64,000 nt of DNA, taken from contig NZ_JAPEHU010000002.1 of the NCBI RefSeq assembly GCF_028823635.1, positions 372,001 through 436,000 on the forward strand. The letters are read 5' to 3'. Below, piece by piece: positions 17,305 through 25,589 of this stretch (the first letter of the stretch is position 1; each line of letters begins with the position of its first letter). The stretch comes from Demequina sp. B12. Its GTDB lineage: Bacteria > Actinomycetota > Actinomycetes > Actinomycetales > Demequinaceae. The notes beneath the pieces were generated by a model, which was not told the origin of the DNA, searched no databases, and was given only the letters and a program-made list of their open reading frames with translations. A program made the translations under genes and the position numbers.

Positions 17305-18675
17305 TTAGGAGACGACGCCCTTGATCTGCTCCAACCATGCACGGCGCGCATCGAGTGCGTCCTGCGCGGACTTGATCTTGCGCTTGTCCTTGCTGGCCTC
17401 GGCGTCGGCAAGATCCTTCTCGAGGTCGACGATGGCCGCCTCGAGTTGTGCGACGGCGCCGCTTGCGCGTGCTTCGAGCTCAGGGTTCGAGTTGTTCCAC
17501 TTCGCGTCTTCCGCATCGCGGATGGCCTTTTCGACGGCGCCCATACGCTTGTTGAGGCGGGCGACATCTGCGCGGGGCACGCGGCCTGCCTCTTCGAACT
17601 TGTCCTGAACCGTGCGCAGCGCACGCTTGGTGGCTTCCAGGTCCTTGATGGGCAAGAGCGATTCGGCTTCGACCACTGCTGCTTCTTTGGCTTCCACGTT
17701 TCCGGCGAGGGCTTCGTCCTCGGCGTCGGCGGCGGAACGGCGTGCTTCGAAGAAGGCGTCCTGGGCTGTCTGGAAACGCTTCCACAGGGCGTCGTCAACG
17801 CTGCGGCGACCGCGGCCTGCGCGCTTCCAGTCACTCATAAGGTCCTTGAAGGCGCGTGCGGTCCGGTCCCAGTCAGTCGACTCGGCGAGTCGTTCTGCCT
17901 GTGCCACCAGGTCTTCCTTGCGGCCGGCGACTTGAGCGTTGTCCTTGTCCAGCTGAGCAAAGTGGTGCTTGCGCGCTTTCTCGAATCCAGAGCGAGCTGC
18001 GGTGAATCGCTTCCACAGCGCACGCTCGGTGTCCTTGGGGATCCGTGCCTGGGAGCGCTGTGCGTCCTTCCAGGTGTCGAGGAGCGAGCGAAGCTCCGCG
18101 GTGTCGTTCTTCCAATGGATGTCGTGCTCGTCCTTGGACGCGATCGCTTCGGCCGCGAGCACAATCTGCTCACGGGCGGCCAGGGCTTCGGCACGCGCAG
18201 CGTCGCGTTCGGCCTTGATTCGTTCGCGCGCTTCGGTGGCTTCAGCCTTGACGGTGGTGAACCGCTCCCGTAGCGCGGCAATGTCGCCGACAACCTTGGG
18301 CTCAGTCAGCTGAGCCTCGATGGTCTCGAGCGACTCGTCGATGTCCTTGGGGGACAACTCTGCGCCAGAGAGGCGTGCGTGGAAGCGTTCAACCGAGGCT
18401 TCGAGCTCATAGAAAGCCTTCGCGTACGGCTCGAGGGGGGTGTCGCCAGCGGCGGGCCCTACTTCGAGTTTGTCGGAGCCAACGATGACCACCACGGTGG
18501 TGTCGACGACTTCGCCAAACTTGGCGGCCGCGGCGATCTGGTCATCGGAAACCTCAGCGACAACGGGAACCTTCACGGGGTGGGTGGGCTTGGCAGCCAA
18601 CACCGCGGGCGTCGCTCCGGAGGCCGGGGGCTTGGGCTTAGGAGTGGGCTTAGGAGTGGGCTTGGGGGCGGTCAT
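17305..18675 (-). CDS. DUF349-repeat coiled-coil protein
   Basis: A 456-residue, highly charged helical protein. At least three DUF349-type repeats are visible, each with a W-K-x(n)-G-R/R-x-P-K-D pattern followed by LWKRF: around residues 208-225 (RIPKDTERALWKRF) and 275-296 (GRGRRSVDDALWKRF), with a further repeat ending KFEEAGRVPRADVARLNKR. The N-terminus holds PKPTPKP repeats and a Pro/Ala-rich stretch to about residue 40. Its cellular role is not settled; DUF349 proteins have been linked to ribosome or cytoskeletal functions. The ATG overlaps the stop of the upstream cyclophilin gene (ATGA), so the pair is co-translated. Confidence 0.85.
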   Translation of the reverse strand: MTAPKPTPKPTPKPKPPASGATPAVLAAKPTHPVKVPVVAEVSDDQIAAAAKFGEVVDTTVVVIVGSDKLEVGPAAGDTPLEPYAKAFYELEASVERFHARLSGAELSPKDIDESLETIEAQLTEPKVVGDIAALRERFTTVKAEATEARERIKAERDAARAEALAAREQIVLAAEAIASKDEHDIHWKNDTAELRSLLDTWKDAQRSQARIPKDTERALWKRFTAARSGFEKARKHHFAQLDKDNAQVAGRKEDLVAQAERLAESTDWDRTARAFKDLMSDWKRAGRGRRSVDDALWKRFQTAQDAFFEARRSAADAEDEALAGNVEAKEAAVVEAESLLPIKDLEATKRALRTVQDKFEEAGRVPRADVARLNKRMGAVEKAIRDAEDAKWNNSNPELEARASGAVAQLEAAIVDLEKDLADAEASKDKRKIKSAQDALDARRAWLEQIKGVVS

Positions 18676-19505
18676 TCTACGGACACCTCGTTTACGATGA
18701 CGGACTGTGCCGGGGGTCCGTCGGGCTCGCCAGTAATAGTTCCGGCACTGGCAACGCCCTCCACAATACTCAGACCCTGCGTCACCTGCCCGAATACGGT
18801 GTATCCGCCGGCCGTGTCGGAGGGAATCGTGGAGTCTTCATAGACGATGAAAAACTGACTTCCCATCGATTCTGCGTCGTTAGCTACACGCGCCATGGCG
18901 ACAGTTCCTGCGGGGTAGAAGTCGTCCTCTGGTGCGTTCTCGATGGGTCCAAACCGGTAGTTCGGCCCATCCACTCCGACCGTGGCAGGAGCACCACATT
19001 GCAAAACGTAGATGCCGGAGGTGGTGAGTCGGTGGCATTCGGACTGGTGGTAGAAGCTGTCGCCCGCAAGCGCAACAAAGCTTGACGTTGCTTGGGGGGC
19101 GGCCTCGCCATCAATCTCGATCACGATGTCTCCCTGATTGGTTGTCAGGGTCGCGGTCCAGGTGCGGTCCTCTGAGAGTGACGGGTCCGGAGCGGTAGGC
19201 GAGGTGCTCCAGCCTGTGGCGTACTCCAGGTCGTCGTCAGCTTCCGTGGATTCGCTTGAAGACGTGGCTTCGGGCGTTGTGGTGGCGTCGGGGGAGGCTG
19301 CGGTGGTCTCCTGAGACGACGTATCGCCGTCTGCCATCAGCGCGATCACTGCCCAGCTCGCCAGACCGATCACGACCAGGCCGCTCGCTACCGCGATGCC
19401 AACACGCACGCGCTGGTCCCGCCGTGCGGCACGCGCGTGGTGCTTGGCCTCGAGTTGCGCTTGCTTGCGACGGGCGTTGTCGCGTTGTCGCTTCTTGCTG
19501 GTCAT
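18672..19505 (-). CDS. Membrane-anchored cyclophilin-type peptidyl-prolyl isomerase
   Basis: A 277-residue protein. A basic N-terminal tail of about 33 residues is followed by one membrane segment (34-56), a Ser/Thr/Ala/Glu-rich linker (about 58-95), and a cyclophilin domain facing outside. The domain keeps FYHQSECHRL, GPIENAPEDDFYPAGTVAMAR and GSQFFIVYED. The active-site FHR is changed to C-H-R and the Q-G of GDPTGTG-type loops is modified, so catalytic efficiency is uncertain. It probably helps fold exported proteins. It is first in a two-gene minus-strand operon, transcribed away from hisS. Confidence 0.88.
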   Translation of the reverse strand: MTSKKRQRDNARRKQAQLEAKHHARAARRDQRVRVGIAVASGLVVIGLASWAVIALMADGDTSSQETTAASPDATTTPEATSSSESTEADDDLEYATGWSTSPTAPDPSLSEDRTWTATLTTNQGDIVIEIDGEAAPQATSSFVALAGDSFYHQSECHRLTTSGIYVLQCGAPATVGVDGPNYRFGPIENAPEDDFYPAGTVAMARVANDAESMGSQFFIVYEDSTIPSDTAGGYTVFGQVTQGLSIVEGVASAGTITGEPDGPPAQSVIVNEVSVE

Positions 19506-19631
19506 GCGTTCCTTTTCCGGGGTGTCGGAGTGCTGGTGTCAGTCTAGGCGGGGGTGCTCAGCGTTTGCTCAGAACGTGGCGAAGCGACCCTGAGGCGAGG
19601 CTGGGCTGCGGGTAATGGAATGATGGCCCAC

Positions 19632-20999
19632 ATGGCACGTGTGCGACCTCTCTCTGGATACCCCGAATGGACCCCTTCCCAGCGCGTTGTAGAGACGCAA
19701 GTTCTGGCAGCGATTGCGGAAGTGTTTGAGGTCCACGGTTTTGGAGAGATCCAGACTCGGGCGGTGGAGACGCTGGAACGCCTAGCGGGCAAGTCAGAGG
19801 CCTCGAAAGAGATTTACACGCTCGGACGTTTGAACGCTGACGACGATGCTGAGGCAAAGGTAGGTCTGCACTTTGACCTCACGGTGCCTTTTGCCCGTTA
19901 CGTTGAAGAGTTCCAGAACGACTTGCAGTTCCCTTTCCGCCGCTATCAGATTCAGAAGGTGTGGCGTGGCGAGCGTCCGCAGGAGGGCCGCTTCCGCGAG
20001 TTCTACCAGGCGGATATTGACGTCGTGGCGCGCGACGTACTTGCGCCGCATTTTGAGGTCGAGGTTGCCGTCGTGATGGCGCGGGCCCTGGCGGCATTGC
20101 CTGTTCCGGGAGCGCGCATGCACGTCAACAACCGGCAGCTCGTCGAGGGTTTCTACCGTGGCGTAGGCATTGACGATGTCGCTGACGCGCTGCGTAGCGT
20201 CGACAAGTTGGACAAGATTGGCCCCGACGGGGTGCGTGCAGAACTTGCTGACAAGGGCGTGGGAGAAAGCGCTGCTGACGCAATTCTGGAGTTGGCGCGG
20301 ATCAGTGCTGCTGACGCATCCTTCGCCGCCGCGATCGAGGACTTGTGGGCCACGACCACGACCATTGCGGAGGTTGCGGACGCCGAAGCCCAGTTGAAGG
20401 CTGGGATTGCTGCGCTGGTGGAACTCGTCGAGGGGGTGAATGCCGCTGTGCCGGGAACGGCGGTGGCAGACCTGCGCATTGCTCGTGGCCTCGACTACTA
20501 CACGGGGTCCGTGTATGAGACGTTCTTGACGGGCCACGAAGACCTCGGCTCGATCTGTTCCGGAGGTCGCTATGACTCTTTGGTCGCTGGCGGTGGATTC
20601 CCTGGCGTGGGAATGTCGATTGGTGTGTCACGTTTGGTGAGCCGGATGTTGTCGGCGGGGCTTGCCTCGGCGTCGCGTGGGGTGCCGAGCGCTGTCATGG
20701 TCGCCGTGACCGACGAGGACACCCGTGGCGAGTCGGTGCGGATCGCGGACCGACTGCGGGCGCGTGGCGTCGCGTGCGAGGTATCGCCGAAGGCCGCGAA
20801 GTTTGGCAAGCAGATTCAGTTGGCGGACAAGCGAGGCATTCCTTTTGTCTGGTTCCCCGCGTCGGTGTCGGCCGATGCTGCGAGCCCCGTTGAGGGGGAC
20901 GGCGAGGTGAAGGACATCCGCTCGGGCGAGCAGGTGCCCGCGGACGCCGACGTGTGGCTGCCGCCCGCTGCGGACGCGCGCCCACGCATCGTCTCCTAA
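19632..20999 (+). CDS. hisS: Histidine-tRNA ligase
   Basis: A 455-residue class II synthetase. The start MARVRPLSGYPEW matches the usual actinobacterial N-terminus, so I chose the ATG at 19632; ATGs at 19620 and 19623 are possible alternatives. Motif 1/2 features include HFDLTVPFARYV and FPFRRYQIQKVWRGERPQEGRFREFYQ. The histidine-A motif is ARGLDYYTG near residues 281-289. The C-terminal anticodon-binding domain ends at VWLPP. A strong terminator follows the stop. It diverges from the cyclophilin gene across 126 bases. Confidence 0.97.
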   Translation: MARVRPLSGYPEWTPSQRVVETQVLAAIAEVFEVHGFGEIQTRAVETLERLAGKSEASKEIYTLGRLNADDDAEAKVGLHFDLTVPFARYVEEFQNDLQFPFRRYQIQKVWRGERPQEGRFREFYQADIDVVARDVLAPHFEVEVAVVMARALAALPVPGARMHVNNRQLVEGFYRGVGIDDVADALRSVDKLDKIGPDGVRAELADKGVGESAADAILELARISAADASFAAAIEDLWATTTTIAEVADAEAQLKAGIAALVELVEGVNAAVPGTAVADLRIARGLDYYTGSVYETFLTGHEDLGSICSGGRYDSLVAGGGFPGVGMSIGVSRLVSRMLSAGLASASRGVPSAVMVAVTDEDTRGESVRIADRLRARGVACEVSPKAAKFGKQIQLADKRGIPFVWFPASVSADAASPVEGDGEVKDIRSGEQVPADADVWLPPAADARPRIVS

Positions 21000-21028
21000 T
21001 CCTCACCCTTCCCTGTAGCCCTTCCCCG

Positions 21029-21053
21029 CCACATGGCTCCATGTGGTTGTTTT
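21029..21053 (+). terminator. Rho-independent terminator after hisS
   Basis: CCACATGG (21029-21036), loop CT, CCATGTGG (21039-21046), then TTGTTTT. It starts 30 bases after the hisS stop. Confidence 0.85.
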
Positions 21054-21163
21054 AGCGACCTATGGCAGCTGTTTTGTGCCACTCGGGGAAGTCAGGCGTG
21101 GTGGTGCGGACATTCCGGAGGGCCGATGCCGTGGCAGGGCGACCTCAGACCGTGCGTGACGGA

Positions 21164-21169
21164 TAGACT
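21164..21169 (+). promoter_or_regulatory. -10 box for aspS
   Basis: TAGACT lies 62 bases before the aspS GTG in the 178 bases between the hisS terminator and aspS. I see no T-box or other recognisable leader in the remainder. Confidence 0.45.
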
Positions 21170-21231
21170 TGTCGGCGACCAAACCAGACCTATCCGGCGC
21201 GCCCGTCTAGCGTGCCCACGAAAGGCTCACT

Positions 21232-23004
21232 GTGCTTCGCACTCACCTTGCAGGAAATCTCCGCGCCACTGACGCGGGACAGACCGTCACACTCGCTGGA
21301 TGGGTGGGGCGTCGTCGTGATCACGGCGGCGTTGCCTTCATCGACTTGCGAGATGCCTCCGGATTCGCGCAGGTGGTGATTCGTGAAGAGGTGGCGCACT
21401 CCCTGCGCAATGAGTACGTGATTCAGGTCACGGGTGAGGTGCGGGGACGTCCGGAAGGCTCGGCTAACCCCAACCTTCCTTCGGGCGAGGTGGAGGTTGT
21501 CGTGAGCGACGTCACCATCCTGAACGAAGCGGCGCCCTTGCCGATGCCGGTCGACGAGCACGTCAACGTGGGCGAGGAAGCGCGTCTTAAGTACCGCTAC
21601 ATCGATCTGCGTCGTCCTCAGCCGCGCGCCAACATCGTGCTGCGTTCACAGGCCAACCAGGCAGCGCGCCGGGTGCTCGACCGTCACGACTTCCTGGAGA
21701 TCGAAACACCCACGCTGACGCGTTCCACGCCGGAAGGTGCACGCGACTTCTTGGTGCCCGCACGTTTGTCGCCTGGCTCTTGGTATGCGTTGCCGCAGTC
21801 GCCGCAGCTGTTCAAGCAGTTGCTGATGGTGGCCGGCATGGAGCGTTACTACCAGATCGCTCGCTGCTACCGCGATGAGGACTTCCGTGCGGACCGTCAG
21901 CCAGAGTTCACTCAGCTTGATGTGGAGATGAGCTTTGTGGATCAGGACGATGTGATCGCCTTGGGTGAGGAACTCATCAAGGAACTGTGGTCGCTGATCG
22001 GCTACGAAGTGTCGACCCCCATCCCGCGCATTACTTACGCCGATGCCATGGCTCGCTTTGGTTCGGACAAGCCGGACCTGCGCTTTGGTTTGGAGTTGGT
22101 GGAACTCACTGAGTACTTCAAAGACACTCCGTTCCGGGTGTTCCAGAACGATTACGTGGGCGCGGTGGTCATGCCGGGTGGCGCAGACCAGCCTCGTCGC
22201 ACGCTCGACGCTTGGCAGGAGTGGGCGAAGCAGCGCGGTGCGCGTGGTCTTGCCTATGTCCTGATTCAGGAAGACGGCGAACTCGCAGGCCCCGTTGCGA
22301 AGAACCTGTCCGACGACGAGCGGGCCGGTCTTGCCGCTGCGGTGGGTGCGAACCCCGGTGACTGTGTCTTCTTCGCTGCGGGCAAGCCTGGTCCGTCGCG
22401 TGCGCTGCTGGGCGCTGCTCGCCTGGAGATCGGCAAGCGCGTGGGCCTGATCGACGAGGACCGTTTCGAGTTCTGCTGGGTGGTGGACGCCCCGTTGTTC
22501 AAGGCTGTTGACGCGGATGACGACGACGTTGCGCTCGGTTCCTCGAATTGGACCGCGGTGCACCACGCGTTCACGTCGCCGAAGCCCGAGTGGATGGACA
22601 ACTTCGAATCCGACCCTGGCAACGCCCTCGCCTACGCCTACGACATTGTCTGCAACGGCAATGAGATTGGTGGCGGTTCCATCCGTATTCACCGGCAGGA
22701 TGTCCAGGAGCGCGTCTTTAATGTCATGGGCATTGGCGAGGAAGAGGCCAAGGAGAAGTTTGGCTTCCTGCTCGAGGCGTTCTCGTTTGGTGCACCGCCT
22801 CACGGTGGAATCGCGTTGGGCTGGGACCGCATTGTGGCGTTGCTGACGAAGGCTGACTCGATCCGCGACGTGATTGCGTTCCCCAAGTCAGGTGGCGGCT
22901 ACGACCCGTTGACCGCGGCCCCCGCTCCGATCACTGCTGAGCAGCGTGCGGAAGCTGGCGTGGACTACGAGCCTGAGGAAGAGGACGAAACCGCCTCGGC
23001 GTAG
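21232..23004 (+). CDS. aspS: Aspartate-tRNA ligase, bacterial type
   Basis: A 590-residue class II synthetase. The N-terminal OB fold ([22 protein letters not shown]) binds the anticodon. The catalytic core has [14 protein letters not shown] motif 1, [24 protein letters not shown] as motif 2 with the flipping loop, the inserted GAD domain typical of bacterial AspRS (about 300-420), and motif 3 [13 protein letters not shown]. The GTG start gives the expected [12 protein letters not shown] clear terminator lies just downstream. Whether it is discriminating or also charges tRNA-Asn cannot be decided here. Confidence 0.97.
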   Translation: MLRTHLAGNLRATDAGQTVTLAGWVGRRRDHGGVAFIDLRDASGFAQVVIREEVAHSLRNEYVIQVTGEVRGRPEGSANPNLPSGEVEVVVSDVTILNEAAPLPMPVDEHVNVGEEARLKYRYIDLRRPQPRANIVLRSQANQAARRVLDRHDFLEIETPTLTRSTPEGARDFLVPARLSPGSWYALPQSPQLFKQLLMVAGMERYYQIARCYRDEDFRADRQPEFTQLDVEMSFVDQDDVIALGEELIKELWSLIGYEVSTPIPRITYADAMARFGSDKPDLRFGLELVELTEYFKDTPFRVFQNDYVGAVVMPGGADQPRRTLDAWQEWAKQRGARGLAYVLIQEDGELAGPVAKNLSDDERAGLAAAVGANPGDCVFFAAGKPGPSRALLGAARLEIGKRVGLIDEDRFEFCWVVDAPLFKAVDADDDDVALGSSNWTAVHHAFTSPKPEWMDNFESDPGNALAYAYDIVCNGNEIGGGSIRIHRQDVQERVFNVMGIGEEEAKEKFGFLLEAFSFGAPPHGGIALGWDRIVALLTKADSIRDVIAFPKSGGGYDPLTAAPAPITAEQRAEAGVDYEPEEEDETASA

Positions 23005-23018
23005 TCATGAGTGCTGGC

Positions 23019-23064
23019 AAGTGCCGCGCGACGTGCCCCACGGGGTCCGGCGCGCGGCATTTGT
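23019..23064 (+). terminator. Rho-independent terminator after aspS
   Basis: TGCCGCGCG (23022-23030) pairs with CGCGCGGCA (23051-23059), extended by flanking A/T pairs. An inner CCCC/GGGG helix lies in the loop. TTGTCGTTTT follows. The next 220 bases before rarA show no gene. Confidence 0.8.
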
Positions 23065-23276
23065 CGTTTTGGCTCGTGTGTGGCATCGACGCGCCAAGAG
23101 GGCGACGAACTCCCACGGCGCATCCCGGGTTCGGCTAGCGCGGCCCCGCGCGTGCCCGCCGGTACAGGCGTCATTCTCGAAAAAACGAGAGTGACGAATA
23201 CGAGTGCCCTGGCGCTCGAGCGACGCACGTCGGCGTCGGGCCCCACGACGCGGCGGGAGTTGTCAGGCCCGCCACG

Positions 23277-23282
23277 TAGGCT
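23277..23282 (+). promoter_or_regulatory. Leaderless -10 box of rarA
   Basis: TAGGCT ends six bases before the rarA ATG, in the same arrangement as the SatD-family gene (TAGGCTTGC then ATG three bases later in both). TTGTCA at 23260-23265 is too close to serve as a normal -35. Confidence 0.5.
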
Positions 23283-23288
23283 TGCGGC

Positions 23289-24638
23289 ATGGATTTGTTC
23301 GAGTCGACGGAACGCACCAACCGGGGTGTTCCGGAGCCGGGGCCGAATGCGCCGTTGGCGGTGCGTATGCGCCCCCGTGTGCTTGATGAGGTGGTGGGTC
23401 AGGGGCATCTCTTGACGGATGGCTCTCCACTCCGTCGTTTGGTGGGGGACGATGCTCCTGCGACGTCGGTCATTTTGTGGGGGCCGCCGGGCACGGGTAA
23501 GACCACTCTGGCTTACCTGGTGGCGGGCAGTCGCCGGTTTGTCGAGTTGTCTGCTGTGACCGCGGGTATCAAGGATGTTCGCGGCGTCATTGAGGACTCC
23601 AAGCGTCGTATCGCGACGGGTGAGCGTGAGACGGTGCTGTTCGTGGACGAGATCCACCGTTTCACACGGACTCAGCAAGATGCGTTGCTTCCTGCGGTGG
23701 AGAACCGGTGGGTCACGCTCATTGGTGCGACCACGGAGAACCCCAGTTTCTCCGTCGTAGGTCCGTTGTTGTCGCGTTCGCTGTTGTTGACTTTGCAGCC
23801 GTTGTCGAGCGCAGACTTGGGGAGTTTGCTCGACCGAGCGCTGGCGGATGAACGAGGCTTGGGCGGCAGAGTCGATGTGGAGCCTGAAGCACGCGATCAC
23901 ATTCTGCGTGTGGCGGGAGCCGATGCTCGCAAGACTTTGACCTTGGTGGAGTCCGTGGCGGACGCAGCACTGTCGATGGGGGCGCCGGAGGGCGCCGAAC
24001 GTCCGGTTGTGACGGCTGAGCTGACGGAACGCACGATGGATGCCGCCTTGGTCGCATACGACAAGAGTGGCGACCAGCATTACGACGTCATCAGCGCGTT
24101 TATCAAGTCGGTGCGTGGTTCGGATGTTGATGCTGCCTTGCACTATCTGGCGCGTATGGTGGTGGCGGGGGAGGACCCACGCTTCATCGCCCGCAGGCTG
24201 GTCATCCTTGCAGCGGAGGACATCGGTATGGCGGACCCGCAAGGACTGGTGATTGCACAGGCGGCTGCCGACGCGGTGAGCTTCATCGGCATGCCTGAGG
24301 GGCGGATCCCGCTGGCTGAAGCCACGACTTACTTGGCGACGGCTCCTAAATCGAACCGCTCCTACCGCGCCATCGATGCGGCGATCGCAGACGTCCGGGC
24401 GGGGAAGGCCGGGGTGGTCCCCGAACATCTGCGGGATGCTCACTACGCGGGTGCTGAGCGCATCGGCCATGGGCAGGAGTACGTCTACTCACACGATGCA
24501 CCTGGCGGTGTTGCCGCCCAGGAGTACCTCCCGGAGGCGTTGCGCGGTGCGCAGTACTATCGCCCCACCGAGTTTGGTTTTGAACGCACGGTCACGGATC
24601 GGTTGACGCGCATCCGCGACATGCTGGGCCGCGCGTAG
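23289..24638 (+). CDS. rarA: Replication-associated recombination ATPase RarA (MgsA)
   Basis: A 449-residue AAA+ protein of the clamp-loader clade that acts at stalled forks. The sequence shows [17 protein letters not shown], Walker [10 protein letters not shown] near residues 63-71, Walker [10 protein letters not shown] near 117-125, and sensor 1 GATTENPSF. The C-terminal tetramerisation region has [20 protein letters not shown] and [11 protein letters not shown] directly follows a -10, so the mRNA is probably leaderless. It sits alone between aspS and rpsD. Confidence 0.96.
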   Translation: MDLFESTERTNRGVPEPGPNAPLAVRMRPRVLDEVVGQGHLLTDGSPLRRLVGDDAPATSVILWGPPGTGKTTLAYLVAGSRRFVELSAVTAGIKDVRGVIEDSKRRIATGERETVLFVDEIHRFTRTQQDALLPAVENRWVTLIGATTENPSFSVVGPLLSRSLLLTLQPLSSADLGSLLDRALADERGLGGRVDVEPEARDHILRVAGADARKTLTLVESVADAALSMGAPEGAERPVVTAELTERTMDAALVAYDKSGDQHYDVISAFIKSVRGSDVDAALHYLARMVVAGEDPRFIARRLVILAAEDIGMADPQGLVIAQAAADAVSFIGMPEGRIPLAEATTYLATAPKSNRSYRAIDAAIADVRAGKAGVVPEHLRDAHYAGAERIGHGQEYVYSHDAPGGVAAQEYLPEALRGAQYYRPTEFGFERTVTDRLTRIRDMLGRA

Positions 24639-24666
24639 TCCTCATCCGATTTCGCCGGTCCTCTGG

Positions 24667-24672
24667 TAGCAT
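24667..24672 (+). promoter_or_regulatory. -10 box for rpsD
   Basis: TAGCAT gives a leader of about 95 bases before the rpsD ATG. The leader contains CGCGG (24684-24688) that can pair with CCGCG (24706-24710). Autoregulatory structure is possible but unproven. Confidence 0.45.
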
Positions 24673-24774
24673 ATTTAAGCCCTCGCGGACGGTTGGCTGC
24701 TGTCGCCGCGAACTCAGCAAACGCACAACCATTGTTGGTCGCGCTTCCGCGCGCGTTCAACTGTGAAGGAAATC

Positions 24775-25401
24775 ATGACCTCAGTACAGAAGGCACGTCG
24801 TCAGGTTCGCCTGTCGCGCAGCCTGGGCATCGCACTGACGCCCAAGGCTGTCAAGCACTTCGAGAAGCGTCCGTACCCCCCAGGTGAGCACGGTCGTACC
24901 GCTCGCCGTAAGGAAAGCGACTACGCCGTCCGTCTGCGCGAGAAGCAGCGTCTTCGCGCCCAGTACGGTCTTCGTGAGAAGCAGATGACCCGCACCTTCG
25001 CCGAGGCCCGCAAGGAGCCCGGTCTGACTGGTGAGGCTTTCGTCGAGCTGCTCGAGATGCGCCTTGACGCTCTGGTTCTTCGTTCGGGCTTTGCTCGCAC
25101 GATCCTCCAGGCTCGTCAGGCCGTTCTGCACCGCCACATCCTCGTGGATGGTCAGATCGTTGACCGCCCTTCGTTCCGCGTGAAGCCCGGCCAGACCATT
25201 CAGGTCAAGCCCAAGGCCGTCACCATGGAGCCCTACATGGCTGCCGCCGCAGGTGCACACCGCGACGTGCTTCCGGAGGTGCCCGAGTACCTCGACGTCC
25301 AGCTCGAGAAGCTGTCGTCGAAGCTCGTGCGTCGTCCCAAGCGCGCCGAGGTCCCCGTGACCTGCGAGGTGCAGCTGGTCGTCGAGTACTACGCTCGCTA
25401 A
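24775..25401 (+). CDS. rpsD: 30S ribosomal protein S4
   Basis: A 208-residue primary 16S rRNA-binding protein. It contains the S4 RNA-binding domain (RLDALVLRSGFARTILQARQAVLHRHILVDG, about residues 95-125). The N-terminus lacks the zinc-binding cysteines, so it is the C-minus form. The ATG at 24775 with GAAGGAAA upstream gives MTSVQKARRQVRLSR; the earlier in-frame GTG at 24763 overlaps that ribosome binding site and was rejected. It stands alone with its own promoter and terminator rather than in the S13-S11-alpha cluster. Confidence 0.97.
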   Translation: MTSVQKARRQVRLSRSLGIALTPKAVKHFEKRPYPPGEHGRTARRKESDYAVRLREKQRLRAQYGLREKQMTRTFAEARKEPGLTGEAFVELLEMRLDALVLRSGFARTILQARQAVLHRHILVDGQIVDRPSFRVKPGQTIQVKPKAVTMEPYMAAAAGAHRDVLPEVPEYLDVQLEKLSSKLVRRPKRAEVPVTCEVQLVVEYYAR

Positions 25402-25439
25402 TTTCTGCGGCGTAGGCTTCGAGCCAACGACACACTTAG

Positions 25440-25480
25440 GCCGCTGGGTCCCGGATTCGTTTGGGGCCCAGCGGCTTTGT
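25440..25480 (+). terminator. Rho-independent terminator after rpsD
   Basis: GCCGCTGGG (25440-25448) pairs with CCCAGCGGC (25467-25475), with three further inner C-G pairs. TTTGT follows. Confidence 0.85.
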
Positions 25481-25486
25481 CATACT
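25481..25486 (+). promoter_or_regulatory. Possible -10 box for alaS
   Basis: CATACT lies at the foot of the rpsD terminator and about 100 bases before the alaS ATG. The leader holds a small hairpin, GCGAGC-GAGA-GCTCGC at 25542-25557. No -35 is evident. Confidence 0.35.
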
Positions 25487-25589
25487 TATAGGGTGGTCCG
25501 GTTCTGTAGAGAGCCGATGCTCCACTCACCGGCGAGCGAGAGCTCGCTTCCGCGGCCCTTACCGGGCACCCCTGATCAGGAGGAACAGG

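Noticed and set aside
21054-21231. T-box or riboswitch upstream of aspS
   Set aside because: No specifier-loop, antiterminator or T-box consensus found; only a TAGACT -10 is visible.
22965-24470. 501-codon minus-strand frame opposite rarA
   Set aside because: The plus strand clearly encodes RarA; the antisense product is Arg/His-rich and featureless.
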